From the NCBI GenBank assembly GCA_049325315.1, contig JBMONB010000083.1, forward strand, positions 124,001 through 188,000: a stretch of 64,000 nucleotides of DNA. Direction: 5' to 3'. Below the pieces are notes generated by a model. That model made no database searches. It saw nothing but the letters and a program-made list of their open reading frames with translations, and was not told the origin of the DNA. The position numbers and the translations under genes were made by a program. Below are positions 25,341 through 32,834 of this stretch, piece by piece (the stretch's first letter is position 1; every line of letters starts with the position of its first letter). Origin of the DNA: JAWLHU01 sp049325315 (lineage in GTDB: Bacteria; Bacillota; Sulfobacillia; Symbiobacteriales; Symbiobacteriaceae).

Positions 25341-25817
25341 TCAGTTTCGGTTGCGGTCGAGGTAGACCTGGTAGTAGACCGCTGCCACCAGGGCGGCTGC
25401 CGCCAGCCAGGGGAGGCCGGCAACGGAGACGTCCACATCTTTGCCGAGAAAGCCCCCGCCGATGCGGCCCGACAGGCGGCCGCCCTCGTGGCAGGAGAGG
25501 TGGAAGTCGTCGCCCACCACACCGCCGCCGATGCGGCCGGTCACCACTGTGCCGTCGCAGTAGAGGTCCAGGTCCCAGCCGAAGGTGTCGCCGCCCATGC
25601 GGCCCGTCAGGCGGCCGTTCTCCAGGGTCGCGTGCAGGTCCTTTCCGTTGAAAGCGCCGCCCCAGCGGCCAGACAGCCTGGTGCCATCGAATGCGAAGTC
25701 AAGATCCTTGCCGCGCAGCGGGCCGCCCATGCGGCCCGTGATCCGGCCGTCGGCGTAGTCGGCCCGCAGGTCGAAACCCACCAGCATGCCGCCGATACGC
25801 CCGTAGACCCCTGCCAA
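25341..25817 (-). CDS. Repeat protein with six 22-residue GR-x-GG units and a C-terminal membrane helix
   Basis: The 158-residue protein is almost entirely six consecutive units of about 22 residues, each beginning G-R-(I/M/W)-G-G, followed by G-x-D-(L/F) and ending (D/E)-G-x-(L/V)-(S/T). The alternating hydrophobic pattern of each unit suggests a pair of beta strands, so the whole may form a small beta-solenoid or barrel. A hydrophobic helix (LPWLAAAALVAAVYYQVY) near the C-terminus would anchor it. The TTG start at 25817 has AGGAG 7 bases before it; the GTG at 25826 has none. It follows the alpha-galactosidase gene by 11 bases, so it is likely the last gene of that operon. I recognise no family. 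Confidence 0.7.
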   Translation of the reverse strand: MAGVYGRIGGMLVGFDLRADYADGRITGRMGGPLRGKDLDFAFDGTRLSGRWGGAFNGKDLHATLENGRLTGRMGGDTFGWDLDLYCDGTVVTGRIGGGVVGDDFHLSCHEGGRLSGRIGGGFLGKDVDVSVAGLPWLAAAALVAAVYYQVYLDRNRN

Positions 25818-25828
25818 ATCGCTCACTC

Positions 25829-28156
25829 CTAGCGGTAGCCAATTCGAATGATGGAACCCGGCGTGGCGACCAGGTCCAGTACCATACTGTTAGAAAGAGT
25901 GTTCTTTTGGCCCAGAAGGTTCGCACCTTCGACCTGCGCCTTCCCCACCTGATAGGGGGGCGGCACCGCCAGCGTCACCTGGCCAGGACCGTGGGCGCCA
26001 TCGCCCAACCGGATCACCAGGGCGCCCTCCTGCCGCTCTTCGGCAGCGACCGCCTGGGCCGGGCTGACGTGGAAGGAGGCGCCGACCACCTCGGGGAGGC
26101 CGCTGGCCGGGCGGAGCGCCAGGACGCGGCTGCCATGGGGCGGGATCAGGCCGCCGACGAACTCGCCCACCCGGGCGCCCAGGTACTCCCCGGTCCAGGT
26201 GTCGTAGAGGTGGCAGGCGGTCTGGGGCTCCAGCCCCAGCGACGCCCACTTCAGCCGGAGCGGGCGGGGCTGGTCGGTGGCGTTGACCGCCAGGGCGATC
26301 AGCCAGGCCCCCTGCCAGCCGGTGCTGAGGAAGGGAACCTCCTCGCCCAGCAGCGTCACCGGCTGGAGCCAGGGCTGGGCCGGGGGTGTGGCCCGCCGGA
26401 GCCAGTTGAGCCGCTCCGGGCTGATCTTCTCGGCGCAGTCGGAGAAGGAGAGGAGGCCGCCGGTCATGGTGGAGACCAGCAGGGAGGTCTTCACCTCCTC
26501 GGTGGTGAGCGATGTCTGGTGCTCCCGCAGGATCTGGCTGTCCGGATCGTTCAGCCAGAGGCGGCCGTTCATCCATTGGCGGGTGAGGGTGTTGCGCAGG
26601 GCGTTCTTCAGCGCCGGCACCCCCGGTTCATCTTGCAGGATCGGCAGCCCCTTGAACCGGAAGTTCCAGGAGGCGGCGGTGTCCGGGCCAATGCGCATCG
26701 CATCGACCAGCCCGACGGCGGGGAGCATGGGCACGCCGCAGCCCAGCAGGAAGGTCTCCTCGCCCGCCGCCTCGCGAATGATCTCCAGCCCCTTGCGCAG
26801 CGCTGCGGCCCTGGGCACCTGCGGGTCATAGCGAATGCCGGCCATCGCCCCGCCAAAGAGGAAGTCGAGCTTCAGGTAGCCGAAGCCCAGGCTGACCACC
26901 TTCCGGATAAGATCTGCCAGCCACTGCTGCACCTCGGGGTGGGTCAGGTCGAGCCCGTAGTAGCGGTCGGACCAGTCTGGGCTGAAGGCGATGGGCAGCG
27001 GAACGCCGTCGACGCCCTTGACAAACCAGTCGCGGTGCTGCTGGAAGAGACGGCTCCGCCGCTGGGCCACAAAGGGGGCAAGCCAGAGGCCGGGTATGAA
27101 CCCCGCCTGCCGGATCTGGTTGGCCAGCCAGCCCAGCCCGTGCGGGAAGCGGCTGTTGGACTCCAGCCAGTCGCCCACCGCCCGCATGTAGCCGTCGTCC
27201 AGCTGGATCACATCGACCGGATGGGTCTCCCGCCGGCCCTGGAGGGCGATGGTCGCCTCCAGCATGTCGATCTCCCGGACCTTGGTGTAGGAGGAGTACC
27301 AGGAGCACCAGACGGCTGGGGCGCGGGCGGGGACCCGGGCCTCCATCTGGCGGCCGGTGAGGCGGGCGTAACTGTCGAGCGCCTCCTGCTCGGGGGCGAC
27401 CGCGACCAGCAGCGGCTCGGTGGTGATCGACTGGCCGGGGTCGAGGCCGATGCCATCTGCCTCGCACCAGGCCTCCAGCGCTGCCACCGGCACGCCGGTG
27501 GGGGCGCCCGACTGAGCAGGGGCGGCTGTCAGCTCAAAGCGGCCCAGCAGCCGGCGGCCCCCGGTGAAGCCCGCCAGCAAAACCGGCCCCGACTGGGCGC
27601 AGCCCAGCATCAGCATCCCCTCGCTCTGGAACCGGCCCCGCTCGGGGAGCGGCCAGGCAGGGTCACCCTGGACGGGCCGGGTCATGAAGAAGCGGGGCTG
27701 AACATCGGCCGTGTCAAGCGGGAGCCATCCGGCGTAGGACCACGACTGATAGCCCTGCTTGTAGACGCCCCAACGCCGCTCCCGGACCGATGAAGGGAGC
27801 GAGAGCGTCAGCGCTGACTCCTCGTCGAGCAGCAGCGGAAAGAGACGGTGGATGCGAACCCGCTCGCTTCCCCGGTTGTGGAGCCGCACGGTGAGCAGAA
27901 GCCCGGCCCCCTCGGGGGGCTGGTCGCCTGTCAGTTCCAGCGTCAGGCCGCCCTCCAGTTGAGCCTCCATCTGCATCGGCAGCTGGGGGGTGGTCGGGCA
28001 TGACCAGACCCCCTGGGTGGAGGAGAGGCGGCGTTTGGACCGCGGGCCGGCCACCTCGACCGCGGCGATCAGACCGGAGAGTCGTCCGCCGGCGAAGTGG
28101 ATGGCGTAACGCCCGCCCGGATGGCACTCCATGCGGGGTGAGTCAGCCTGTTTCAC
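25829..28156 (-). CDS. Alpha-galactosidase, GH36-type
   Basis: The 775-residue protein has the GH36 layout: an N-terminal beta-sandwich (about residues 1-310), a catalytic TIM barrel (about 310-640) and a C-terminal beta domain. Motifs include W-C-S-W-Y-S-S-Y-T-K-V, D-V-I-Q-L-D-D-G-Y and W-L-A-P-F-V. The retaining catalytic residues are assigned as nucleophile D431 in Y-L-K-L-D-F and acid/base D492 in R-I-G-P-D. There is no signal peptide, so it should act in the cytoplasm on imported oligosaccharides of the raffinose or melibiose type. The GTG start has GAGGAGGG 8 bases upstream and follows the transporter stop by 14 bases. GH36 also contains other specificities, so the substrate is inferred. 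Confidence 0.87.
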   Translation of the reverse strand: MKQADSPRMECHPGGRYAIHFAGGRLSGLIAAVEVAGPRSKRRLSSTQGVWSCPTTPQLPMQMEAQLEGGLTLELTGDQPPEGAGLLLTVRLHNRGSERVRIHRLFPLLLDEESALTLSLPSSVRERRWGVYKQGYQSWSYAGWLPLDTADVQPRFFMTRPVQGDPAWPLPERGRFQSEGMLMLGCAQSGPVLLAGFTGGRRLLGRFELTAAPAQSGAPTGVPVAALEAWCEADGIGLDPGQSITTEPLLVAVAPEQEALDSYARLTGRQMEARVPARAPAVWCSWYSSYTKVREIDMLEATIALQGRRETHPVDVIQLDDGYMRAVGDWLESNSRFPHGLGWLANQIRQAGFIPGLWLAPFVAQRRSRLFQQHRDWFVKGVDGVPLPIAFSPDWSDRYYGLDLTHPEVQQWLADLIRKVVSLGFGYLKLDFLFGGAMAGIRYDPQVPRAAALRKGLEIIREAAGEETFLLGCGVPMLPAVGLVDAMRIGPDTAASWNFRFKGLPILQDEPGVPALKNALRNTLTRQWMNGRLWLNDPDSQILREHQTSLTTEEVKTSLLVSTMTGGLLSFSDCAEKISPERLNWLRRATPPAQPWLQPVTLLGEEVPFLSTGWQGAWLIALAVNATDQPRPLRLKWASLGLEPQTACHLYDTWTGEYLGARVGEFVGGLIPPHGSRVLALRPASGLPEVVGASFHVSPAQAVAAEERQEGALVIRLGDGAHGPGQVTLAVPPPYQVGKAQVEGANLLGQKNTLSNSMVLDLVATPGSIIRIGYR

Positions 28157-28170
28157 GGGAGCAGCCCTCC

Positions 28171-29442
28171 TCAGCGAACCCCTTTGACTTTGTGGATGAA
28201 GTAGGTGCCCAGGCCGAAGAAGAGTGTGGTCATCGCCATCAGGGCGCTGTAGCCCAGGTGATTCGGAAGCGACCGCAGGAGGTTGAGCAGGACCCCGCCA
28301 AGCACGATCCCGGTAATCTGCGGCAGGATCGAGGCGACCTGCCAGATGCCCATATCCTTGCCGTAGTCATCTTTGTTGGGGAGCACGTCGGTGGCCAGCG
28401 CCTGGTCGACGCTGGTGAAGGCGCCCCAGCCGAGGCCGAAGAGAGCGCCTGCCGGCACCACCAGCCACGGGAAGGGGAAGAAGATGAAGAGGAGCGCCAC
28501 CAGGGTCATCATCGCCCCGGCAATATAGACCATCAGCTTGCGCCCGTGCCGGTCGGAGAGCGCACCGGAGAAGAGCACCGCCGAGGCGGCGGCCACCATG
28601 CAGGCGGCGGTGAAGGCGAAGACGGTCTTCTCGCCGGGGAGGCCCATCACATCTTCGAAGTAGTACTGCAGGTAGTAGAAGATCGCCCACTGCCCCTGCA
28701 TCACCAGGAAGCGGGTGGCGTAGACCCAGGCGAAGTCGGGGTAGAGGCGGTGGTCCAGCCAGAAGAGCCCCTTGTACTCCTGCCAGGTGAGCGGCGGGCC
28801 GCCCTCGAAGGGCTCCTCGCGCACCATGAACCAGGTCAGCACCACGGCGACGATCTGGATCGCCGCGATGATCGAGTAGACCAGGAGGAGCTGCTGGCGG
28901 TACTCCTCTACCGGGGCGGTCTTGTCGAGGAGCATGCCGGCGATACCGGCGCCGAAGATGGTGCCGAGGACCGACATGAGGCCAAACCAGCCGGAGGCGA
29001 CGCCCCGCTGGTTGGGGGGGACCCGGTCGGCGATGATCGCCACGTAAGGGCTGTTGGCGATGTTGTTGGCCAGCTGCACGAGAATGAAGGCGATGGACAT
29101 GGAGAGAACCGATTCGGTGGTGGCCATATAGAGGAGGCCGATGATGTTGGGGATGGTGGCCAGGAGCAGGAAGGGGCGGCGGCGGCCCCAGCGGGACTTG
29201 ACCCGGTCGCTGACGGCTCCGGCCCAGGGGTGGACCAGCACGGCAACCAGGGTGCCCCAGACGACGACCATGGGCAGGTTGGTCTCCTTGTTGCCCAGGA
29301 ACTTCTCAACCTGGCTCGGGATGATGATGGACATGAGGGCGACCCAGTGGACGTTGTTCGCGAACCAGAAGAGGTTCATCCAAAAGTGTTCGCTGGTGCT
29401 GAGGCGGCGTTCTGGTGCTGCTTGGGCCGTGGTGACAGCCAC
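28171..29442 (-). CDS. MFS/GPH sugar transporter partnered with the alpha-galactosidase
   Basis: This 423-residue protein has 12 predicted helices. It shows the MFS signature loop D-R-V-K-S-R-W-G-R-R-R-P-F between helices 2 and 3 and G-A-L-S-D-R-H-G-R-K in the matching second-half loop, as in the sucrose/GPH-type sugar:cation symporters. It is the first gene of an operon with the GH36 alpha-galactosidase, so it probably imports an alpha-galactoside. The GTG start at 29442 has GGAGGGA just upstream. Confidence 0.85.
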   Translation of the reverse strand: MAVTTAQAAPERRLSTSEHFWMNLFWFANNVHWVALMSIIIPSQVEKFLGNKETNLPMVVVWGTLVAVLVHPWAGAVSDRVKSRWGRRRPFLLLATIPNIIGLLYMATTESVLSMSIAFILVQLANNIANSPYVAIIADRVPPNQRGVASGWFGLMSVLGTIFGAGIAGMLLDKTAPVEEYRQQLLLVYSIIAAIQIVAVVLTWFMVREEPFEGGPPLTWQEYKGLFWLDHRLYPDFAWVYATRFLVMQGQWAIFYYLQYYFEDVMGLPGEKTVFAFTAACMVAAASAVLFSGALSDRHGRKLMVYIAGAMMTLVALLFIFFPFPWLVVPAGALFGLGWGAFTSVDQALATDVLPNKDDYGKDMGIWQVASILPQITGIVLGGVLLNLLRSLPNHLGYSALMAMTTLFFGLGTYFIHKVKGVR

Positions 29443-29633
29443 GCGCTTCCCTCCATGTCCACCTAGTTTATGGGGGCGGGTCGGGATTGGCGATCTGTTG
29501 CTGTGGGGAAAGTTCTACGGTTCGTCAAAAAGTTCCTTTAAGTAGGGGGAGGAGGAGCGCCTCCCCACAGCGCAGCAGACGCCGCCTGCGCTTCGCCTGG
29601 CTGCCCGGGCCATGTCGGTGTCATCCCTGTGCC

Positions 29634-29835
29634 ATACCGGCGACATGCCGATGCAATGTCGTGTACATGCCGATGCAATGCCGGTGACAGGCCGGTGACA
29701 CGCCGGTGACACGCCGGTGACATGCCGGTGACACGCCGGTGACATGCCGGTGACATGCCGATGCAATGTCGTGTACATGGCGTGGCAATGTCGTGTACAT
29801 GGCGTGGCAACGTCGTGTACATGCCGATGCAATGC
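29634..29835. repeat. 11-bp tandem repeat (minisatellite)
   Basis: Seven consecutive 11-bp units CCGGTGACA(C/T/G)G fill 29681-29757. On both sides the array continues in degenerate units of 11 and 22 bp (CCGATGCAATG and CGTGTACATGG types) back to about 29634 and on to about 29835. Because 11 is not a multiple of 3, all six frames look open and produce 11-residue peptide repeats (HRHVTG-like); these are not genes. The array lies between a divergently oriented transporter operon and a promoter at 29857. Confidence 0.85.
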
Positions 29836-29856
29836 CTGGTGCTGGCCCTGGGGGTG

Positions 29857-29885
29857 TTGACCGGTGCGGGGTACTGGAGTAGAGT
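29857..29885 (+). promoter_or_regulatory. Promoter downstream of the minisatellite
   Basis: TTGACC (29857-29862) and TAGAGT (29880-29885) are separated by 17 bases. It probably drives the 108-residue membrane protein gene and the bacilliredoxin gene after it. Confidence 0.6.
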
Positions 29886-29958
29886 GGGCTTTGGGCAGAC
29901 AATTCAGACTGAACGAGACCTGCTTGCCGACTTCCGGTTGTGGACGGGAGGAATGGGT

Positions 29959-30285
29959 ATGGCTGGTGAGGTGAAGGGGCCGGGGCTGTGGCCTGGGACG
30001 GGTCTGGGCCGCGTGGCGGTCGGGGTTACGGGAGTTGCGGTTCTGCTGATATTCCTCCTTCCTTGGATCACGCAGCGCTACCGGGAGGTCTATCCTATTG
30101 TGGACACATGGGTGATGCCGGCGGTGCTCATGGTCTTTCTCGACGCGGCGGCGGTTCTGCACCTGGTGGCGGTCTGGCGGCGGGGTGAGCGGTCGCCGGC
30201 TAGTATCATGCTGCTGGTGATCACCCTCTCAGCAGCTTTGTTCCTCACGGCTGCGGTGATCGGGGGGGCGGTGGTGCCTGCCTGA
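29959..30285 (+). CDS. Small membrane protein of unknown function
   Basis: The protein has 108 residues and three predicted helices (about residues 18-38, 50-68 and 82-105). There is a cytoplasmic-type basic segment (W-R-R-G-E-R) between the last two. GGGAGGA lies 6-7 bases before the ATG at 29959; longer frames run back into the minisatellite and are rejected. The bacilliredoxin gene begins 84 bases after the stop with no terminator between, so they are probably co-transcribed. No family recognised. Confidence 0.6.
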   Translation: MAGEVKGPGLWPGTGLGRVAVGVTGVAVLLIFLLPWITQRYREVYPIVDTWVMPAVLMVFLDAAAVLHLVAVWRRGERSPASIMLLVITLSAALFLTAAVIGGAVVPA

Positions 30286-30369
30286 GGTTGGACGTATGGG
30301 TATCTGCCTGGGTAGGAGGGGCGTCCAAACTGGGTAAAAGAAACCAGTGGTAGGGGAGGCGGCTGTTTC

Positions 30370-30717
30370 GTGGTCGACGCTCGACAGATGCTCGCCCTGT
30401 CTGATCTTGATGCGGCCCTGGCCGAGTCGGTCAGGCGGCCGGTGTTGGTCTTCAAGCATTCTACGGCCTGACCGGTCTCTTCAAGAGCCCACCGGGAGTG
30501 GGAGAAGTTCCTGGCCACGCCTGAGGCGGGGCGGGTTGGTCATTACTGGGTACGGGTGATTCAGGAGCGGCCGGTCTCGCTGGCCTTTGCGCAGAAGGTG
30601 GGCGTGACCCACCAGTCGCCGCAGGCGCTGCTGATCAAGGATGGCAAGGCGCTCTGGCACGATTCGCATTGGGGGATCACGGCGGAGGCGATCGCTGCGG
30701 CGGTTAGCCGGATATAG
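30370..30717 (+). CDS. ytxJ: YtxJ-type bacilliredoxin, probable selenoprotein (in-frame TGA at the catalytic cysteine)
   Basis: One frame runs from GTG 30370 (GGGGAGG about 10 bases upstream) to TAG 30715-30717, interrupted only by TGA at 30469-30471 (codon 34). The 115-residue product reads as the YtxJ family throughout: V-F-K-H-S-T-A-[TGA]-P-V-S before the stop, then V-I-Q-E-R-P-V-S, V-T-H-Q-S-P-Q and W-H-D-S-H-W-G-I-T after it. In YtxJ proteins the residue at the TGA position is the redox-active cysteine of K-H-S-T-x-C-P-x-S, which removes bacillithiol from or reduces modified proteins. A stop exactly at that codon, with 81 intact family-like codons after it and hairpins just downstream, fits selenocysteine. 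A nonsense mutation is the alternative. The selA, selB and selC genes are not in this window. Confidence 0.82.
30472..30507 (+). promoter_or_regulatory. Candidate bacterial SECIS hairpin
   Basis: Directly after the TGA, CCCAC (30488-30492) pairs with GTGGG (30498-30502) around loop CGGGA, with a lower CTTC/GAAG stem (30479-30482 with 30504-30507). The loop begins 21 bases after the TGA and has G at its second position, as in known bacterial SECIS elements. A competing hairpin (CCGGT with ACCGG, inner CTCT/AGAG) starts immediately at the TGA. Confidence 0.5.
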
Positions 30718-30724
30718 GTTGCAG

Positions 30725-30762
30725 GGGCAGCCCCTTTATCTCGGGGGGCTGCTCTTTTTCTT
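30725..30762 (+). terminator. Terminator after the bacilliredoxin gene
   Basis: GCAGCCCC (30727-30734) pairs with GGGGCTGC (30745-30752), followed by TCTTTTTCTT. Its position 8 bases after the TAG supports 30717 as the true gene end. Confidence 0.8.
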
Positions 30763-30858
30763 CATGGTGGACAGAACGGGTTGTGCCATTCTGGGGGATG
30801 CCTGCCTGTCCGAATGGGGCTAGAATGGAATCGATTGATGCGATCGGAGGGATTGACC

Positions 30859-31857
30859 TTGGACCTTTTTCAGTGGGTCGCGCTCACGCTCCGTCCCCGA
30901 ACCGTTACGTCGGATCAGGCTATATATGACTGGATGGAGTCGCAGTCGGGGCGGTCGCTGCCGGTGATCTACCAGCCCTTCGATGCCGGGCGGGCCGGGC
31001 ACTGGCACGACCGGGGGGCGATACTTGACTTCCTGGAGGTGGCGGGGGAGGGCGATCTGCTGGACTTCGGGCCTGGCGATGGCTGGCCCTCGCTGCCGCT
31101 CACCCCCTTTGTGCGGAGCGTGACCGGGGTGGATGGCTCTCGGCGGCGGGTGGAGGTCTGCTCGGCCAACGCATCCCGGCTTGGCATTACCAACTTCCGG
31201 TCGGTTTTCTACCAGCCGGGGGAGAGGCTGCCCTTCCCCGATGCCAGCTTTGATGCGGTGGTGGCCTCCAGTTCCCTGGAGCAGACACCGAACCCGGCGG
31301 CTGTGCTGCTGGAGCTCCACCGGGTGCTCCGGCCCGGCGGTCGCCTGCGCATGTGGTACGAGTCGCTGGAGGGGTACCGCCGCGGACAGGAGCGGGAGCT
31401 GTGGGCCTTCGCGCCAGATGCAGAGTCGACACAGTTTGTGCTGGTGGACCGGCTGCCTGATGAGGAGAGGGCGGTCTATCTCGTGCTCCGGTTCGCTGCG
31501 CCCATGGGGGCGGTAGCGGAGCGTCTGGGGCTGCCGGGGAGCAGGATCACCCTGGCGGATCTGTCCATCGCCGGGCTGGAGGGGCTGCGCCCCTGGCTCG
31601 CGGACGTGACCACCTATGGGCTCTCGCATCCGCGGTGTGAGCGCTGGCAGGCGATGCTGCTGGAGGCGGGCTTCCGCTCGGCCGTTCCCACCCATGGCGG
31701 CAGCGGCTTTGCCCGGCGCCTCTTCGAGACGATCGACCCGACCGAGCGTCCGGACAGCCTGGAGGGGGTGGACCGGCTGCTCCGCCCGCTGGTCCGGCTG
31801 GTGGTCACCATGGAGGCGCCGCCGCACCTGAGCCCGCCCATTACGGCGGTCAAGTAG
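30859..31857 (+). CDS. Class I SAM-dependent methyltransferase
   Basis: The 332-residue protein contains a Methyltransf_11-like Rossmann domain. Motif I is L-L-D-F-G-P-G-D-G-W-P near residue 75, followed by V-D-G-S, then P-F-P-D-A-S-F-D-A-V-V-A-S-S-S-L-E-Q and E-L-H-R-V-L-R-P-G-G. The C-terminal about 130 residues are not part of the standard domain and may bind the substrate. GGAGGG lies 7 bases before a TTG at 30859; upstream ATGs have no such site. The gene stands alone between two terminators/promoters, so the substrate cannot be inferred. Confidence 0.8.
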   Translation: MDLFQWVALTLRPRTVTSDQAIYDWMESQSGRSLPVIYQPFDAGRAGHWHDRGAILDFLEVAGEGDLLDFGPGDGWPSLPLTPFVRSVTGVDGSRRRVEVCSANASRLGITNFRSVFYQPGERLPFPDASFDAVVASSSLEQTPNPAAVLLELHRVLRPGGRLRMWYESLEGYRRGQERELWAFAPDAESTQFVLVDRLPDEERAVYLVLRFAAPMGAVAERLGLPGSRITLADLSIAGLEGLRPWLADVTTYGLSHPRCERWQAMLLEAGFRSAVPTHGGSGFARRLFETIDPTERPDSLEGVDRLLRPLVRLVVTMEAPPHLSPPITAVK

Positions 31858-31887
31858 TCCACTGCTCCGGGAACAGGCGGGTCCCCC

Positions 31888-31917
31888 TTGACGGGTCCGC
31901 CGTCCGGGTGGTACGCT
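31888..31917 (+). promoter_or_regulatory. Promoter of the thiamine salvage operon
   Basis: TTGACG (31888-31893) and TACGCT (31912-31917) are separated by 18 bases, about 30 bases upstream of the THI element. Confidence 0.55.
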
Positions 31918-31949
31918 CAACCCGTTAACTGCATAGGGCCTTGTTTCCA

Positions 31950-32037
31950 CTAGGGGAGCCAACCGGCTGAGAGTAGGTCTGGAGAGACCTCGACCCTTAG
32001 AACCTGAACTGGGTAATACCAGCGGAGGGAAGTGGCA
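31950..32037 (+). promoter_or_regulatory. TPP riboswitch (THI element)
   Basis: The highly conserved THI-box landmarks appear in order: GGGGAGCC, GGCTGAGA, GACCCTTAGAACCTGA, CTGGGTAATACCAGCG and AGGGAAGTGG. Thiamine pyrophosphate binding to this RNA shuts the downstream operon. The terminator just after it implies control at transcription. Confidence 0.96.
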
Positions 32038-32056
32038 GCGACCGAACTTACCGGTC

Positions 32057-32097
32057 GCCTCCGCGTACCTGCGTGGAGGCGGCCGTTTTTCTTTTTC
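32057..32097 (+). terminator. Riboswitch expression-platform terminator
   Basis: GCCTCCGCG (32057-32065) pairs with CGTGGAGGC (32072-32080), then GGCCG and TTTTTCTTTTTC. It lies between the THI element and the first gene. An overlapping hairpin (GCGACCG with CGGTCGC near 32038-32058) is a possible antiterminator-side structure. Confidence 0.85.
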
Positions 32098-32114
32098 TCG
32101 GAGGAGGTGGGCCG

Positions 32115-32834
32115 GTGCTTGCGATGGAGGGGGTCTCGTTTTCCTACGGGTCTACCCCGGTGCTGAGCGGCTTCAGCCTGCGGGTGGGGCGGGGCGAGTT
32201 TGTTTCCCTGGTCGGCCCCAGCGGGTCGGGCAAGTCGACCATCTTCCGGCTGCTGACGGGGCTGCTGACGCCGGCTGCGGGGCGGGTCGAGGTGCTGGGC
32301 GGCCCGCCCGGCCCGGGGCGGCTGGGCTACATGCCCCAGCGGGAGAGCCTGATGGCCTGGCGCACCGCCCTGGAGAATGCGGCTGCGGGGCTGGAGGTCC
32401 GGGGGGTCAGCCCCCGGGAGGCCCGGGAGCGGGCCCGGGCGCTCTTTCCGGAGTTCGGGCTGGCGGGGGCGGAGGAGCGCTACCCGCACCAGCTCTCCGG
32501 CGGGATGCGCCAGCGGGTTGCCTTCCTGCGCACGGTGCTGGGCGGCCATGAGGCGCTCCTGCTCGATGAGCCCTTCGGGGCGCTCGATGCGCTCACCCGG
32601 GCGCAGATGCAGGGCTGGCTGCTGGACCTGTGGGGGCGGCTGTCCAAGACGGTGCTCTTCATCACCCACGATGCGGAGGAGGCGGCGCTGCTCTCCGACC
32701 GGGTCTACGTGCTGAAGGGGGCGGGGGTGGAGATTCCGATCGACCTGCCCCGGCCCCGACGGATCGCCATGCTGAGCGACCCGGCCCTGGTGGAGCGGCG
32801 GGCGGCGATTTTGCGGGAGGTGGGGCTATGCTGA
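32115..32834 (+). CDS. thiZ: ABC transporter ATPase for formylaminopyrimidine (ThiZ)
   Basis: The 239-residue ABC ATPase has Walker A GPSGSGKST at residues 34-42, a Q-loop M-P-Q-R-E-S-L-M-A-W, signature L-S-G-G-M-R-Q-R and Walker B L-L-L-D-E-P-F-G-A-L-D, typical of the nitrate/taurine/FAMP importer group. GGAGGAGG precedes the GTG at 32115. It is the first gene behind the TPP riboswitch and overlaps the permease gene by 7 bases. In characterised ThiXYZ systems the cargo is N-formyl-4-amino-5-aminomethyl-2-methylpyrimidine, a thiamine breakdown product; here this is inferred from the YlmB and TenA genes downstream. Confidence 0.88.
   Translation: MLAMEGVSFSYGSTPVLSGFSLRVGRGEFVSLVGPSGSGKSTIFRLLTGLLTPAAGRVEVLGGPPGPGRLGYMPQRESLMAWRTALENAAAGLEVRGVSPREARERARALFPEFGLAGAEERYPHQLSGGMRQRVAFLRTVLGGHEALLLDEPFGALDALTRAQMQGWLLDLWGRLSKTVLFITHDAEEAALLSDRVYVLKGAGVEIPIDLPRPRRIAMLSDPALVERRAAILREVGLC

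Noticed and set aside
25907..27793. Long plus-strand frame opposite the alpha-galactosidase gene
   Set aside because: Antisense shadow of a gene with clear GH36 motifs; low-complexity composition and no supporting start site.
29634..29835. CRISPR array
   Set aside because: The units are contiguous 11-bp repeats without spacers and no cas gene is nearby.
29621..29902. Open frames across the minisatellite giving HRHVTG-type peptide repeats
   Set aside because: An 11-bp period opens all frames; no ribosome binding site and no consistent frame preference.
30370..30717. Bacilliredoxin as a simple pseudogene
   Set aside because: The only lesion is TGA at the catalytic cysteine; the downstream part keeps family motifs and the frame, so selenocysteine is the better reading, though a nonsense mutation is not excluded.
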